10,244 nt of DNA from Acidimicrobiia bacterium (GTDB lineage Bacteria; Actinomycetota; Acidimicrobiia; IMCC26256; JACDBD01). Each line of letters begins with the position of its first letter. The stretch's first letter is position 1. Location: positions 1-10,244 of the forward strand of contig JAPSGP010000074.1 of the NCBI GenBank assembly GCA_031177445.1. The letters are read 5' to 3'. The translations under genes and the position numbers were made by a program. Shown one piece after another: positions 1-5,919 of this stretch. The notes beneath the pieces are model-generated. The model was not told the DNA's origin, searched no databases, and saw only the letters and a program-made list of their open reading frames with translations.

Positions 1-182
1 AGCGCCACGACGATGGACGCGGCCAGGAGGACGGCACCGAGCGCGGTGACGCCGAACCACGCGGCGACGATCCAGCGGTCCGGCTGGTCGTCGATCTCGA
101 CGTCGACGAGCCGCATGATCGCGAGCCCGATCGTCCCGCCGACGGCGAGCAACAACACCCACCCGAGAGCCAGCGTGATCAC
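1..182 (-). CDS. Hypothetical two-helix membrane protein, N-terminal part (runs off left edge)
   Basis: I do not recognise this protein. Reading leftward from a GTG at 182 gives 60 open codons with almost exclusively G or C at third positions, as in the surrounding genes. The product begins MITLALGWVLLLAVGG and has a hydrophobic stretch at about residues 2-23. A short charged loop with VEIDDQPDR follows, then a second hydrophobic stretch at about 37-60 that reaches the edge. This pattern suggests an inner-membrane protein with at least two helices. The 182 start is preferred because AAGGA lies 8 bases upstream; an in-frame GTG at 200 would add MRRIGS. The gene lies 122 bases after truA on the same strand, so it could be the last cistron of the operon or an independent gene. 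That it is coding is fairly likely; its function is unknown. Confidence 0.6.
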   Translation of the reverse strand, partial: MITLALGWVLLLAVGGTIGLAIMRLVDVEIDDQPDRWIVAAWFGVTALGAVLLAASIVVA

Positions 183-253
183 GGACCCGATCCTTCGCAC
201 CGCCGCACGTCGAGGCCACCTGCCCCGACCGTGGGTCAAGGAAGGGCGAGTCT

Positions 254-272
254 CGCGCGTAGCGCCCGCGCG
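254..272 (-). terminator. Possible stem-loop after truA
   Basis: A 6-bp perfect inverted repeat (CGCGCG, 7-base loop, CGCGCG) lies about 33 bases beyond the truA stop codon. On the transcribed strand it is followed by a pyrimidine-rich but not uridine-only stretch (AGACTCGCCCTTCC). It could help end or stabilise the truA message. It lacks a real U-tract, and such GC repeats arise easily at this base composition, so this is tentative. Confidence 0.22.
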
Positions 273-304
273 AATGCCGATGTCACCGGGACGTCCGAGA
301 GCCC

Positions 305-1090
305 CTAGGAGCTGTAACCGACCTCCCACAGGCACAGGCCATGCGGTGGGGCGACGGCTCCCGCGTGCGCGCGGTCCTTCGAACGAAGGATCGACGTGAT
401 CTCGCCCGGACGGCGCTTGCCGGTGCCCGCTTCGACGAGCGTGCCCACGATCGAGCGCACCATCTGCCAGCAGAACGCATTGGCCCGGATCTCGTACTGG
501 AGCACGCCATCACCGAGGTCCTTCCAGCGGGACTCGAGCACCCGGCGCACCGACCTCGAGCCCTCGGACCCCCGCCGGCAGAACGCCGCGAAGTCGTGCT
601 CGCCCACGAACGGGTCGGCAGCGAGATGCAGCGCGTGGAGGTCGAGCGGCGCCGCGACCCACCACGCGTAGCGGGCGAGGAACGGGTCGGGGGCCGGTCG
701 ATTCACGATCGTGTAGCGGTAGTGCCGCCACCGAGCGGAGCGCCGGGCGTCGAAGTCGGGGTCGACGAGCTCCGCATCGCGCACGACGACCTCGGGCGCG
801 AGCATGCCGTTCACGGCGTCGCGCAGTCGCTCGGTCTCGACCTCCATGTCGGCATCGAAAGAAACGACCTGGCCCCACGCATGCACCCCGGCGTCAGTAC
901 GGCCAGCGCACGCCAAGTTCGCGGGAGCAGCGCGCAAGATGCGCCCGAGCGCCTGGGTGAGCTCGCCCTCGACCGTCCGCACCGATGGCTGGGCCGCGAA
1001 CCCGTGAAATTCTGTCCCCTCGTACGCGAGTACGAGTGTGCACCGCGTCCGACGAATCGGCGGCTCAGGAGTCGCGTCGAAAAGTGTCAT
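305..1090 (-). CDS. truA: tRNA pseudouridine(38-40) synthase TruA
   Basis: The 261-residue product isomerises uridines 38, 39 and 40 in the tRNA anticodon arm to pseudouridine in the cytoplasm. The family signature is clear. The N-terminal strand with AYEGTEFHGFAAQP (22-35) is present. The catalytic-loop motif GRTDAGVHAWGQ (63-74) places the nucleophile at D66. FCWQMVR (206-212) and the C-terminal APPHGLCL (247-254) match the conserved tRNA-binding and C-terminal elements. Length is typical of bacterial TruA. The ATG at 1090 is chosen as closest to the conserved core. An in-frame ATG at 1102 would add MPRS, and neither has a convincing Shine-Dalgarno. The open frame continues far upstream under rplQ, but that stretch has no TruA homology. 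Position after rplQ matches the common rpoA-rplQ-truA order, although here a 184-base gap intervenes and a separate promoter is possible. Confidence 0.96.
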   Translation of the reverse strand: MTLFDATPEPPIRRTRCTLVLAYEGTEFHGFAAQPSVRTVEGELTQALGRILRAAPANLACAGRTDAGVHAWGQVVSFDADMEVETERLRDAVNGMLAPEVVVRDAELVDPDFDARRSARWRHYRYTIVNRPAPDPFLARYAWWVAAPLDLHALHLAADPFVGEHDFAAFCRRGSEGSRSVRRVLESRWKDLGDGVLQYEIRANAFCWQMVRSIVGTLVEAGTGKRRPGEITSILRSKDRAHAGAVAPPHGLCLWEVGYSS

Positions 1091-1179
1091 CGAGCGAGGC
1101 ATGAGAAACGACAACCCGGAAGAGGTAGGGGCCCGGGGGGTCGTGACGACGATTTTGGAGCGAAGCGAATGGCATGTTC

Positions 1180-1196
1180 GCGGCCCGAAGGGCCGC
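1180..1196 (-). repeat. Perfect 7-bp stem-loop GCGGCCC-TTC-GGGCCGC
   Basis: On the transcribed strand the sequence GCGGCCCTTCGGGCCGC folds into an uninterrupted all-GC 7-bp stem with a three-base loop. It lies 79 bases past the rplQ stop and 90 bases before the truA ATG. No U-run follows (next bases GAACATGCC), so it is not a classical intrinsic terminator. It could act as a 3' stabiliser, as a weak terminator, or as the core of a dispersed repeat element. Confidence 0.4.
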
Positions 1197-1233
1197 CGCA
1201 CGCCGAGCGAGAGCGACGCATGAGGAGGAACGA

Positions 1234-1261
1234 TCGCCCGGGCTCCTGCCGCCGCGGGCGA
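1234..1261 (-). terminator. Possible rplQ 3' stem-loop
   Basis: On the transcribed strand TCGCCCG at 1261-1255 pairs perfectly with CGGGCGA at 1240-1234 around a 14-base loop, 13 bases after the rplQ stop. The position suits an end-of-operon structure. The loop is large and there is no U-tract (next bases TCGTTCCTCC), so termination is only a possibility. Confidence 0.25.
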
Positions 1262-1274
1262 GCCGCCATCGGAA

Positions 1275-1625
1275 CTACACCAATTCGATGCGCGCCATCG
1301 GGGCCTGATCGCCGGGACGAGGGCCGAGCTTGAGGATCCGCAGGTAGCCGCCGTTGCGGTCCTCGTACCGCGGGGCGATCTCGGCGAACAGCTTGTGGGT
1401 GGCGCGCTGGTCGTGGATGCGAGCGACGACCTGACGTTGCTGGTGCACGCCACCCTTCTTCGCCTTGGTGATGAGCCGCTCCGCGTACGGTCGCAGCGCC
1501 TTCGCCCGCGACACCGTGGTGACGATCGCACCCGCCTCGAACAGGCTGGCAGCAAGATTGGCGAGGATCTGGCGCTGGTGCGCGGGGTCGCCCCCGAGCC
1601 GCGGGCCCTTGCGCGGAGCGGGCAT
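1275..1625 (-). CDS. rplQ: 50S ribosomal protein L17
   Basis: The product is a 116-residue large-subunit protein located near the peptide exit tunnel. It shows the family start MPAPRKGPRLGGDPAHQRQI, the LANLAASLFEAGAIVTT segment (21-37) and AKALRPYAERLITKAKK (41-57). The conserved YEDRNGGYLRILKLGPRPGD block (87-106) follows, and the typical ending is APMARIELV. Length is that of the short bacterial form, without the acidic C-terminal extension seen in many actinomycetes. The ATG is supported by TAGGAG, 6 bases upstream and overlapping the rpoA stop codon, in a 9-base gap. It is the last ribosomal gene of the block, and the transcript then enters the repeat-rich gap before truA. Confidence 0.97.
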   Translation of the reverse strand: MPAPRKGPRLGGDPAHQRQILANLAASLFEAGAIVTTVSRAKALRPYAERLITKAKKGGVHQQRQVVARIHDQRATHKLFAEIAPRYEDRNGGYLRILKLGPRPGDQAPMARIELV

Positions 1626-1634
1626 CGTCCGCTC

Positions 1635-2570
1635 CTACTCCTTGACCCGAAGCGACAGCCCGCGCTCGTCGAGCTTCTGCAGCACCTCTTCGAGCGACTT
1701 CGACCCGAAGTTGGTGATCGCCAACAGGTCGTCTTCGGTCTTCTGCACCAGCTGGCCGATGGTGTCGACCCGGGCGCGCTTGAGGCAGTTTCGGGGACGC
1801 TCCGAGAGGTCGAGCTCTTCGATCGGCAGCTCGAGGTCGGGCGACGCGGCGGTGATCGGCGACACCTCCCCGAGCTCGAGCCCCTTGGGCTGGGTCGACA
1901 TCTCCGCGACCAGGCTCACGAGGTTCCGCAGCGTGTCGCCCGCCGACGCCAACGCGTCGCGGGGTGAGATCGACCCGTCGGTCTCGATCTCGAGCGTGAG
2001 CTTGTCGTAGTTCGTGGCCTGCTCGACGCGGGTCGGCTCGACCGAGAACGAAACTCGCCGCACGGGCGAGAAGATGGCGTCGACCGGGATCACGCCGATC
2101 GTCGACGTGCGCTTGTTGCGCTCGGCCGAGAGGTAGCCGCGGCCCTGTTCGACGGTGAGATCGAGCGCGAGCCGTCCCTTGGCGTTCACGGTGGCCAGAT
2201 GCAGCTCGCGGTTGAGGATCTCGACGTCGGCGGTCGTCTGGATGTCGCCGGCGGTGACGTCGGCGGGACCGCGCTTGTCGAGCCGCAGCGTGACTGCTTC
2301 CTCGGAGTCGCAGCGCAGCACCAGGTCCTTGAGGTTCAGGATGAGGTCGGTGACGTCCTCCTTGACGCCCGCGATGACGTCGAACTCGTGGAGCGCTTCG
2401 TCGAAGCGCACCTGGGTGACCGCTGCACCCGGGATCGACGAGAGCAGCGTGCGCCGCAGGCTGTTGCCGAGGGTGTGCCCGAAGCCGGGCTCGAGGGGCG
2501 AGATCGTGAACTGCTGGGTATTGCCCTCGGGCTCGCCGGCTTCGACTTCGGGACGCTGGATGATGAGCAT
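1635..2570 (-). CDS. rpoA: DNA-directed RNA polymerase subunit alpha
   Basis: The 311-residue alpha subunit dimerises to nucleate RNA polymerase assembly, and its C-terminal domain contacts UP-element DNA and activators. The N-terminal domain (about 1-225) carries the dimerisation motif GFGHTLGNSLRRTLLSSIPG (30-49). After a linker with PDLELPIEEL, the C-terminal domain (about 250-311) contains ERPRNCLKRA and ITNFGSKSLEEV. By alignment, R258, N261, K264, G289, K291 and S292 correspond to E. coli DNA-contacting residues R265, N268, K271, G296, K298 and S299, so UP-element recognition should be intact. The ATG at 2570 lies 24 bases after rpsD and has only a weak purine stretch upstream. The protein ends soon after GLSLRVKE, without a long acidic tail. 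The neighbours rpsD and rplQ are the expected partners. Confidence 0.98.
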   Translation of the reverse strand: MLIIQRPEVEAGEPEGNTQQFTISPLEPGFGHTLGNSLRRTLLSSIPGAAVTQVRFDEALHEFDVIAGVKEDVTDLILNLKDLVLRCDSEEAVTLRLDKRGPADVTAGDIQTTADVEILNRELHLATVNAKGRLALDLTVEQGRGYLSAERNKRTSTIGVIPVDAIFSPVRRVSFSVEPTRVEQATNYDKLTLEIETDGSISPRDALASAGDTLRNLVSLVAEMSTQPKGLELGEVSPITAASPDLELPIEELDLSERPRNCLKRARVDTIGQLVQKTEDDLLAITNFGSKSLEEVLQKLDERGLSLRVKE

Positions 2571-2594
2571 GAAAGAACTCGCTTCGTTCGGGGG

Positions 2595-3218
2595 TTACTT
2601 CGAGTACAGCTCGACGATGAGCTGCTCGCGCACGGGCACGTCGATCTGCTCGCGCAGCGGGAGATCGTGCACCGTCGCGCGGAAGTCGCTGCTGGTGACA
2701 TCGAGCCACGCGGGCACGACGCGGTCGAGGGTGTCGAGGTTGTGGCGGAGCACGATCATCTGGCGCGACTTCTGACCGATCTCGACGACGTCACCCTTGC
2801 GCACTTGGTATGAGGGGACGGTCACCTTCTTGCCGTTGACGGTGACATGGCCGTGGCGCACGAACTGGCGGGCCTGGCTCCGGCTGGCGGCGAAGTTGGC
2901 GCGGAAGACCACGTTGTCGAGGCGCTGCTCGAGCATGCGGAGCAGGTTCTCACCCGTGATCCCGGGCTGCTTGGTCGCGAGCTCGTAGAGGTTCCGGAAC
3001 TGGCGCTCGAGCAGCCCGTAGATGCGGCGCGCCTTTTGCTTCTCCCGCAGCTGGAGCAGGTACTCGCTCTCCCGGATTCGACCGCGACCATGCTGACCGG
3101 GCGGGTAGGGCTTGCGTTCCACCGGGCACCGCATCGTGTCGCACTTCGGGCCCTTGAGGAACAGCTTCATCCGCTCGCGCCGGCAGAGCTTGCAGACCGC
3201 TCCGGTGTAACGGGCCAT
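2595..3218 (-). CDS. rpsD: 30S ribosomal protein S4, zinc-binding form
   Basis: The 207-residue primary 16S rRNA-binding protein nucleates assembly of the 30S body and contributes to decoding accuracy. The N-terminus holds C9, C12, C26 and C31, the zinc-finger spacing of zinc-containing S4 proteins. The S4 RNA-binding domain spans about 96-159, with LEQRLDNVVFRANFA and RQFVRHGHVTVNGKKV. The C-terminal tail ends VREQLIVELYSK, as is usual. The ATG at 3218 shares one base with the rpsK stop (TGATG), implying coupled translation; an upstream extension of the open frame would only overlap rpsK. In several bacteria S4 autoregulates its operon, but I see no recognisable S4 leader structure here. Confidence 0.98.
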   Translation of the reverse strand: MARYTGAVCKLCRRERMKLFLKGPKCDTMRCPVERKPYPPGQHGRGRIRESEYLLQLREKQKARRIYGLLERQFRNLYELATKQPGITGENLLRMLEQRLDNVVFRANFAASRSQARQFVRHGHVTVNGKKVTVPSYQVRKGDVVEIGQKSRQMIVLRHNLDTLDRVVPAWLDVTSSDFRATVHDLPLREQIDVPVREQLIVELYSK

Positions 3219-3616
3219 CAGACCCGCCTCCGCTTGGGCGGGCGGCAGCCGTTGTGCGGGATCGGAGTCACGTCCTTGATGCCGACCACCTCGATGCCGG
3301 TGTTCTGGATGGAACGGATCGCCGTCTCCCGGCCCGAGCCCGGGCCCTTCACGACGACATCGACCTTGCGCACGCCGTGTTCCATCGCGCGACGGGCGGC
3401 GGTCTCGGCTGCGAGCTGCGCCGCGAACGGCGTGGACTTCCGTGAGCCCTTGAAGCCGACGTTGCCCGAGGACGCCCACGCGATGGTGTTGCCCTCCTGA
3501 TCGGCGATCGTGATGATCGTGTTGTTGAACGACGACTTGATGTGCGCGACGCCATAGGCGATGTTCTTGCGCTCGCGCCGTCTCGGTCGACGACCGCCGG
3601 CGGCCGGCTTTGCCAT
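3218..3616 (-). CDS. rpsK: 30S ribosomal protein S11
   Basis: The 132-residue protein sits on the platform of the 30S subunit near the mRNA exit and the anti-Shine-Dalgarno region. Characteristic blocks are present: AHIKSSFNNTIITIAD (24-39), WASSGNVGFKGSRKSTPFAA (47-66), VVVKGPGSGRETAIR (87-101) and the C-terminal PHNGCRPPKRRRV (120-132). The N-terminus has a basic arginine-rich lead (GGRRPRRRERKN), normal for actinobacterial S11. The ATG is preceded by TAGGAG in a 23-base gap after rpsM. The stop codon overlaps the rpsD start by one base. Confidence 0.98.
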   Translation of the reverse strand: MAKPAAGGRRPRRRERKNIAYGVAHIKSSFNNTIITIADQEGNTIAWASSGNVGFKGSRKSTPFAAQLAAETAARRAMEHGVRKVDVVVKGPGSGRETAIRSIQNTGIEVVGIKDVTPIPHNGCRPPKRRRV

Positions 3617-3639
3617 GCTCTCCTACCTGCTTCCTCGCG

Positions 3640-4017
3640 CTACTTCCGGGCGCGCTTCTTGCCGGCGACGGTCTTCTTCGGACCCTTGCGGGTGCGGGCG
3701 TTGGTACGCGTGCGCTGCCCGTGGACCGGCAGGCCGCGCCGGTGGCGGATGCCGGCGTATGCGCCGATCTCCTGCTTGCGCTTGATGTTCTGCGCGACCT
3801 CGCGACGAAGGTCGCCCTCGACCTTGACCGCCTGGTCGATGTACGAACGCAGCCGCGCGACCTCCTCGTCAGTCAGGTCGCGCACTCGCGTGTCGGGCGA
3901 GATGTTGGTCGAGTCCGCGACCTGACGAGCGGTCGTGCGCCCCACGCCATAGATGTAGGTGAGGGATACTTCGAGCCGCTTCTCGCGCGGGATGTCGACT
4001 CCTGCGATACGAGCCAT
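3640..4017 (-). CDS. rpsM: 30S ribosomal protein S13
   Basis: The 125-residue head protein forms bridges to the 50S subunit and touches the P-site tRNA through its basic C-terminal tail. It begins MARIAGVDIPREKRLEVSLT and contains the helix-two-turns-helix region YIYGVGRTTARQV (21-33). The family signature GIRHRRGLPVHGQRT (89-103) is followed by a lysine/arginine-rich tail ending TVAGKKRARK. The ATG lies 4 bases after the rpmJ stop, with GAGG just upstream. The infA-rpmJ-rpsM-rpsK-rpsD-rpoA-rplQ order is the widespread alpha-operon arrangement. Confidence 0.98.
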   Translation of the reverse strand: MARIAGVDIPREKRLEVSLTYIYGVGRTTARQVADSTNISPDTRVRDLTDEEVARLRSYIDQAVKVEGDLRREVAQNIKRKQEIGAYAGIRHRRGLPVHGQRTRTNARTRKGPKKTVAGKKRARK

Positions 4018-4021
4018 GGCC

Positions 4022-4135
4022 TCAGCCTTGCCTTTGCTTGTGGCGCGGGTTCTGGCAGATCACCCGCACGACACCGTGACGACGGATGACCTTGCACTTC
4101 TCGCACATCTTCTTGACGGACGGACGAACCTTCAC
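4022..4135 (-). CDS. rpmJ: 50S ribosomal protein L36, zinc-binding form
   Basis: This is a 37-residue ORF found by direct translation from a GTG codon. The product MKVRPSVKKMCEKCKVIRR continues through GVVRVICQNPRHKQRQG. C11, C14, C27 and H32 form the zinc ribbon of the canonical C+ type L36, the smallest large-subunit protein, which helps organise 23S rRNA. The GTG start is supported by TAGGA, which overlaps the infA stop codon 7 bases upstream. It is tightly packed between infA (8-base gap) and rpsM (4-base gap). Length and sequence leave little doubt. Confidence 0.97.
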   Translation of the reverse strand: MKVRPSVKKMCEKCKVIRRHGVVRVICQNPRHKQRQG

Positions 4136-4143
4136 TGCTGGTC

Positions 4144-4377
4144 CTACTTGTAGCGGTAGGTGATGCGACCCCGGCTGAGGTCGTAGGGCGTGAGCTCCAC
4201 CTGCACCCGATCTCCCGGGAGGATCCGGATGTAGTGCATCCGCATCTTCCCGGAGATGTGAGCGAGCACCTTGTGCCCGTTCTCGAGCTCGACACGGAAC
4301 ATCGCGTTGGGCAACGGCTCGACCACCGTGCCCTCGACGAGGATCGTGTCGTCCTTCGGTTTTGCCAGGATTCCCAC
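4144..4377 (-). CDS. infA: Translation initiation factor IF-1
   Basis: IF-1 binds the 30S A site and assists IF-2 and IF-3 during initiation. The product is one OB-fold with conserved VEGTVVEPLPNAMFRVELEN (14-33), GHKVLAHISGKMRMHYIRI (34-52) and PYDLSRGRITYRYK (64-77). The GTG at 4377 gives 77 residues beginning MGILAKPKDD and has no good Shine-Dalgarno upstream. An in-frame CTG at 4368 would give 74 residues beginning MAKPKDDTI, nearer the usual actinobacterial 73-residue form. It has AGGTGG 5 bases upstream, so the true start is uncertain by three codons. The gene follows a 104-base gap after map and probably opens the alpha-type block, either by readthrough or from its own promoter. Confidence 0.97.
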   Translation of the reverse strand: MGILAKPKDDTILVEGTVVEPLPNAMFRVELENGHKVLAHISGKMRMHYIRILPGDRVQVELTPYDLSRGRITYRYK

Positions 4378-4481
4378 CTACTCGGTCGGCCGGTCGGACT
4401 GAACTTCTCGGAATCTCTCGGGGGTCGGGGCGCGCGTAGAACCACCGCGGAACGCACCCAGGGGCGACCAGAGAGTTTAGC
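4378..4481 (-). other. map-infA intergenic leader region
   Basis: This 104-base gap is the only sizeable break between the spc-like and alpha-like blocks. On the transcribed strand it contains TAAACT (4479-4474), which fits an actinobacterial -10 TANNNT pattern. No recognisable -35 element lies at 17-19 bases upstream. Close to infA there is a short direct repeat (CGGTCGGC CGGTCGGA on the plus strand, from about 4383). It may hold an infA promoter or an untranslated leader. I cannot identify a known ribosomal-protein binding structure. Confidence 0.3.
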
Positions 4482-4500
4482 TCACCACGGAAGGGTGAGC
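4480..4500 (-). terminator. Stem-loop over the map stop codon
   Basis: On the transcribed strand GCTCACC, a 7-base loop (CTTCCGT) and GGTGAGC form a perfect 7-bp stem that includes the map TGA stop. The following bases TAAACTCTCT are only mildly U-rich. It could be a weak or partial terminator that dampens transcription into infA, or a processing or stabilising structure. It may also be fortuitous coding sequence. Confidence 0.3.
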
Positions 4501-5240
4501 ACCTCGGGCCCGTTCGCGGTGACAGCGATGGTGTGCTCGAAATGGGCGGACCGGCGTCGGTCCCGGGTCACGACCGTCCAGCCGTCGGCCAGCACCTCGG
4601 TCTCGGCCCCGCCCGCGTTCACCATGGGCTCGATCGCCAGGACCAGGCCCTCTTTCAGCTTCAGCCCGCGGTTGGGAGGCCCGTAGTTGGGCACCTGGGG
4701 CTCCTCGTGCATCGCGGTGCCGATCCCGTGGCCCACGTACTCCCGGACGATGGAGAACCCGCCGCCCTCGGCGACCTGCTCGACCGCGGCGCCGACGTCG
4801 CCGAGTCGCCGGCCCTCCACCACGTTCTCGATCGCCGCCTCCAGCGATCGGCGGGTCACCTCGATGAGACGCTTCGACTCCTCGTCGACCTCGCCCACCG
4901 GGATCGTCACCGCGGCGTCGGCGTGCCAGCCCTCGATGATCGCTCCGCAGTCGATGGAGAGGATGTCGCCCTCCTCCAGCACGACGTCGTCGGCCGGGAT
5001 GCCATGGACGATCACCTCGTTCGGCGACGTGCACACCACGCCGGGGAACGGCGGGCTGCCGTAGCCGAGAAAGTTCGAGCGCGCGCCCCGCCGCTCGATG
5101 ACCTCGCGGGCGGCCCGGTCGACGTCGGCGGTGGTGGCACCGGGCTTGGCGGCCCGGATGCACAGCTCGTGCATCTCGGCCACCACCGTGCCGGCGCGTC
5201 GCATCAGCGCGATCTGGTCACGTGTCTTGCGCGTGATCAC
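4482..5240 (-). CDS. map: Type I methionine aminopeptidase
   Basis: The 252-residue metalloenzyme removes the initiator methionine from nascent proteins whose second residue is small. The pita-bread fold ligands are all visible, at the same numbering as in the E. coli enzyme: D97 (SIDCGA), D108 (HADAAV), H171 (GHGIGTAMHE), E204 (LAIEPMV) and E235 (HFEHTIAV). The substrate-site histidines H79 and H178 are also present. Length is that of the short bacterial type Ia enzyme, with no N-terminal zinc-finger or SH3-binding extension. The start is GTG within GTGA, so the adk stop and map start overlap by 4 bases and translation is probably coupled. The secY-adk-map order is common in Gram-positive bacteria. 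A stem-loop lies over its stop codon. Confidence 0.98.
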   Translation of the reverse strand: MITRKTRDQIALMRRAGTVVAEMHELCIRAAKPGATTADVDRAAREVIERRGARSNFLGYGSPPFPGVVCTSPNEVIVHGIPADDVVLEEGDILSIDCGAIIEGWHADAAVTIPVGEVDEESKRLIEVTRRSLEAAIENVVEGRRLGDVGAAVEQVAEGGGFSIVREYVGHGIGTAMHEEPQVPNYGPPNRGLKLKEGLVLAIEPMVNAGGAETEVLADGWTVVTRDRRRSAHFEHTIAVTANGPEVLTLPW

Positions 5241-5908
5241 GGCTGCTCGGGCGGGTAACGGTCGTCGACGACCTTGACGAGACGCTCGAACACCTCGTCC
5301 CCCTCGCCGACGCCATCGACGACGACGAGCTTCCCGAGCCCGCGATAGAAGTCGATGATGGGGACCGTCACCTCCTCGTAGAGCTCGAGGCGACGCTGGA
5401 CGGCCTCTTCGGTGTCGTCCTCACGCTGCACGACCCTGCCGCCGCACTCGTCGCAGGCCCAGTCGGACTTGGGGGGCATGTTGACGTGGTAGTTCATGCC
5501 GCAGCCCTCGCACACCCGCCGGCCGGCGATGCGATCGAGCACGATCTCGGTGGGAACGTCGAGATTGATCACGGCGTGGAGCGGCTCGCCGTCGAGCAGC
5601 TTCTCGAGCTCTTCCGCCTGGTGCAGATTGCGCGGGAAGCCGTCGAGGATGAAGCCGTCCTCGAGCATCCCACCCTCGGCGAACTGCTCCTCCACCACGC
5701 CCAGGACGATGTCGTCGGGAACGAGCTCCCCGCTGTTCATGTAGTGCGCGGCCTTGAGCCCGGCCGGCGTTCCCTTCTCGGCCGCCTCGCGCAGGAGATC
5801 GCCGGTCGATACGTGCGTGATGCAGTACCGATCGCCGAGGCGCGTCGCCTGCGTTCCCTTGCCGGCACCCTGTTTGCCGAGGAGGACGAGTCGAGGCCCG
5901 CGTTTCAT
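5237..5908 (-). CDS. adk: Adenylate kinase with zinc-binding lid
   Basis: The 223-residue enzyme interconverts ATP + AMP and 2 ADP in the cytoplasm. It has the P-loop GKQGAGKGT (11-19), the NMP-binding segment STGDLLREAAEKG (34-46) and the AMP-site motif LDGFPRN (88-94). In the long-form LID (about 128-165), C133, C136, C152 and C155 form a four-cysteine zinc site. The LID and length match the long bacterial isoform. The ATG at 5908 gives MKRGPRLVLLG, immediately before the first strand. The frame stays open upstream through secY, but that extension has no homology. It lies 11 bases after secY with no strong Shine-Dalgarno, and its stop overlaps the map start. The P-loop reads GKQG instead of the more common GPPG, a tolerated variation. 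Confidence 0.98.
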   Translation of the reverse strand: MKRGPRLVLLGKQGAGKGTQATRLGDRYCITHVSTGDLLREAAEKGTPAGLKAAHYMNSGELVPDDIVLGVVEEQFAEGGMLEDGFILDGFPRNLHQAEELEKLLDGEPLHAVINLDVPTEIVLDRIAGRRVCEGCGMNYHVNMPPKSDWACDECGGRVVQREDDTEEAVQRRLELYEEVTVPIIDFYRGLGKLVVVDGVGEGDEVFERLVKVVDDRYPPEQP

Positions 5909-5919
5909 GACTGCGGCGC

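Larger units (their letters stand above)
1091..1274. other. rplQ-truA intergenic region rich in inverted repeats
   Basis: This is the longest gene-free stretch in the window. It contains a perfect 7-bp stem with a 3-base loop at 1180-1196. An overlapping 5-bp stem with a 7-base loop lies at 1165-1181 (GCGAA/TTCGC), and a 4-bp stem at 1140-1150 (GTCG TGA CGAC). A further 7-bp stem at 1234-1261 lies near rplQ. A CCCGGG-rich tract runs from 1129 to 1140. Frames are open in several registers because stop codons are rare at this GC content, but none resembles a known protein. The density of palindromes resembles small dispersed intergenic repeats of the REP type. Whether it is repeated in this genome cannot be judged from a single window. 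Confidence 0.4.

Noticed and set aside
234..239. TTGACC as a -35 box for the partial membrane-protein gene
   Set aside because: No -10-like hexamer occurs at suitable spacing on the minus strand (GC-rich sequence only), so a promoter cannot be supported.
13..399. Plus-strand open frame of 128 codons near the left edge
   Set aside because: It overlaps the truA 3' end and the minus-strand membrane-protein frame. Its translation is low-complexity and shows no motif.
1091..1555. N-terminal extension of truA to 1555
   Set aside because: The extra residues overlap rplQ in another frame and have no similarity to TruA, whose conserved core begins a few residues after the 1090 ATG.
1087..2709. Minus-strand open frame of 540 codons crossing rpoA and rplQ
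   Set aside because: It is a shifted frame of rpoA and rplQ with arginine/alanine-rich low-complexity translation; the true genes are clear in other frames.
4018..4150. S4-type translational operator near rpsM
   Set aside because: rpmJ and rpsM are 4 bases apart and infA and rpmJ 8 bases apart. There is no room for, or sequence resembling, the E. coli pseudoknot leader.
4533..5258. Plus-strand open frame of 241 codons antisense to map
   Set aside because: It has no recognisable domain and the minus strand carries a complete MetAP with all five metal ligands. Stop codons are rare at this GC content.
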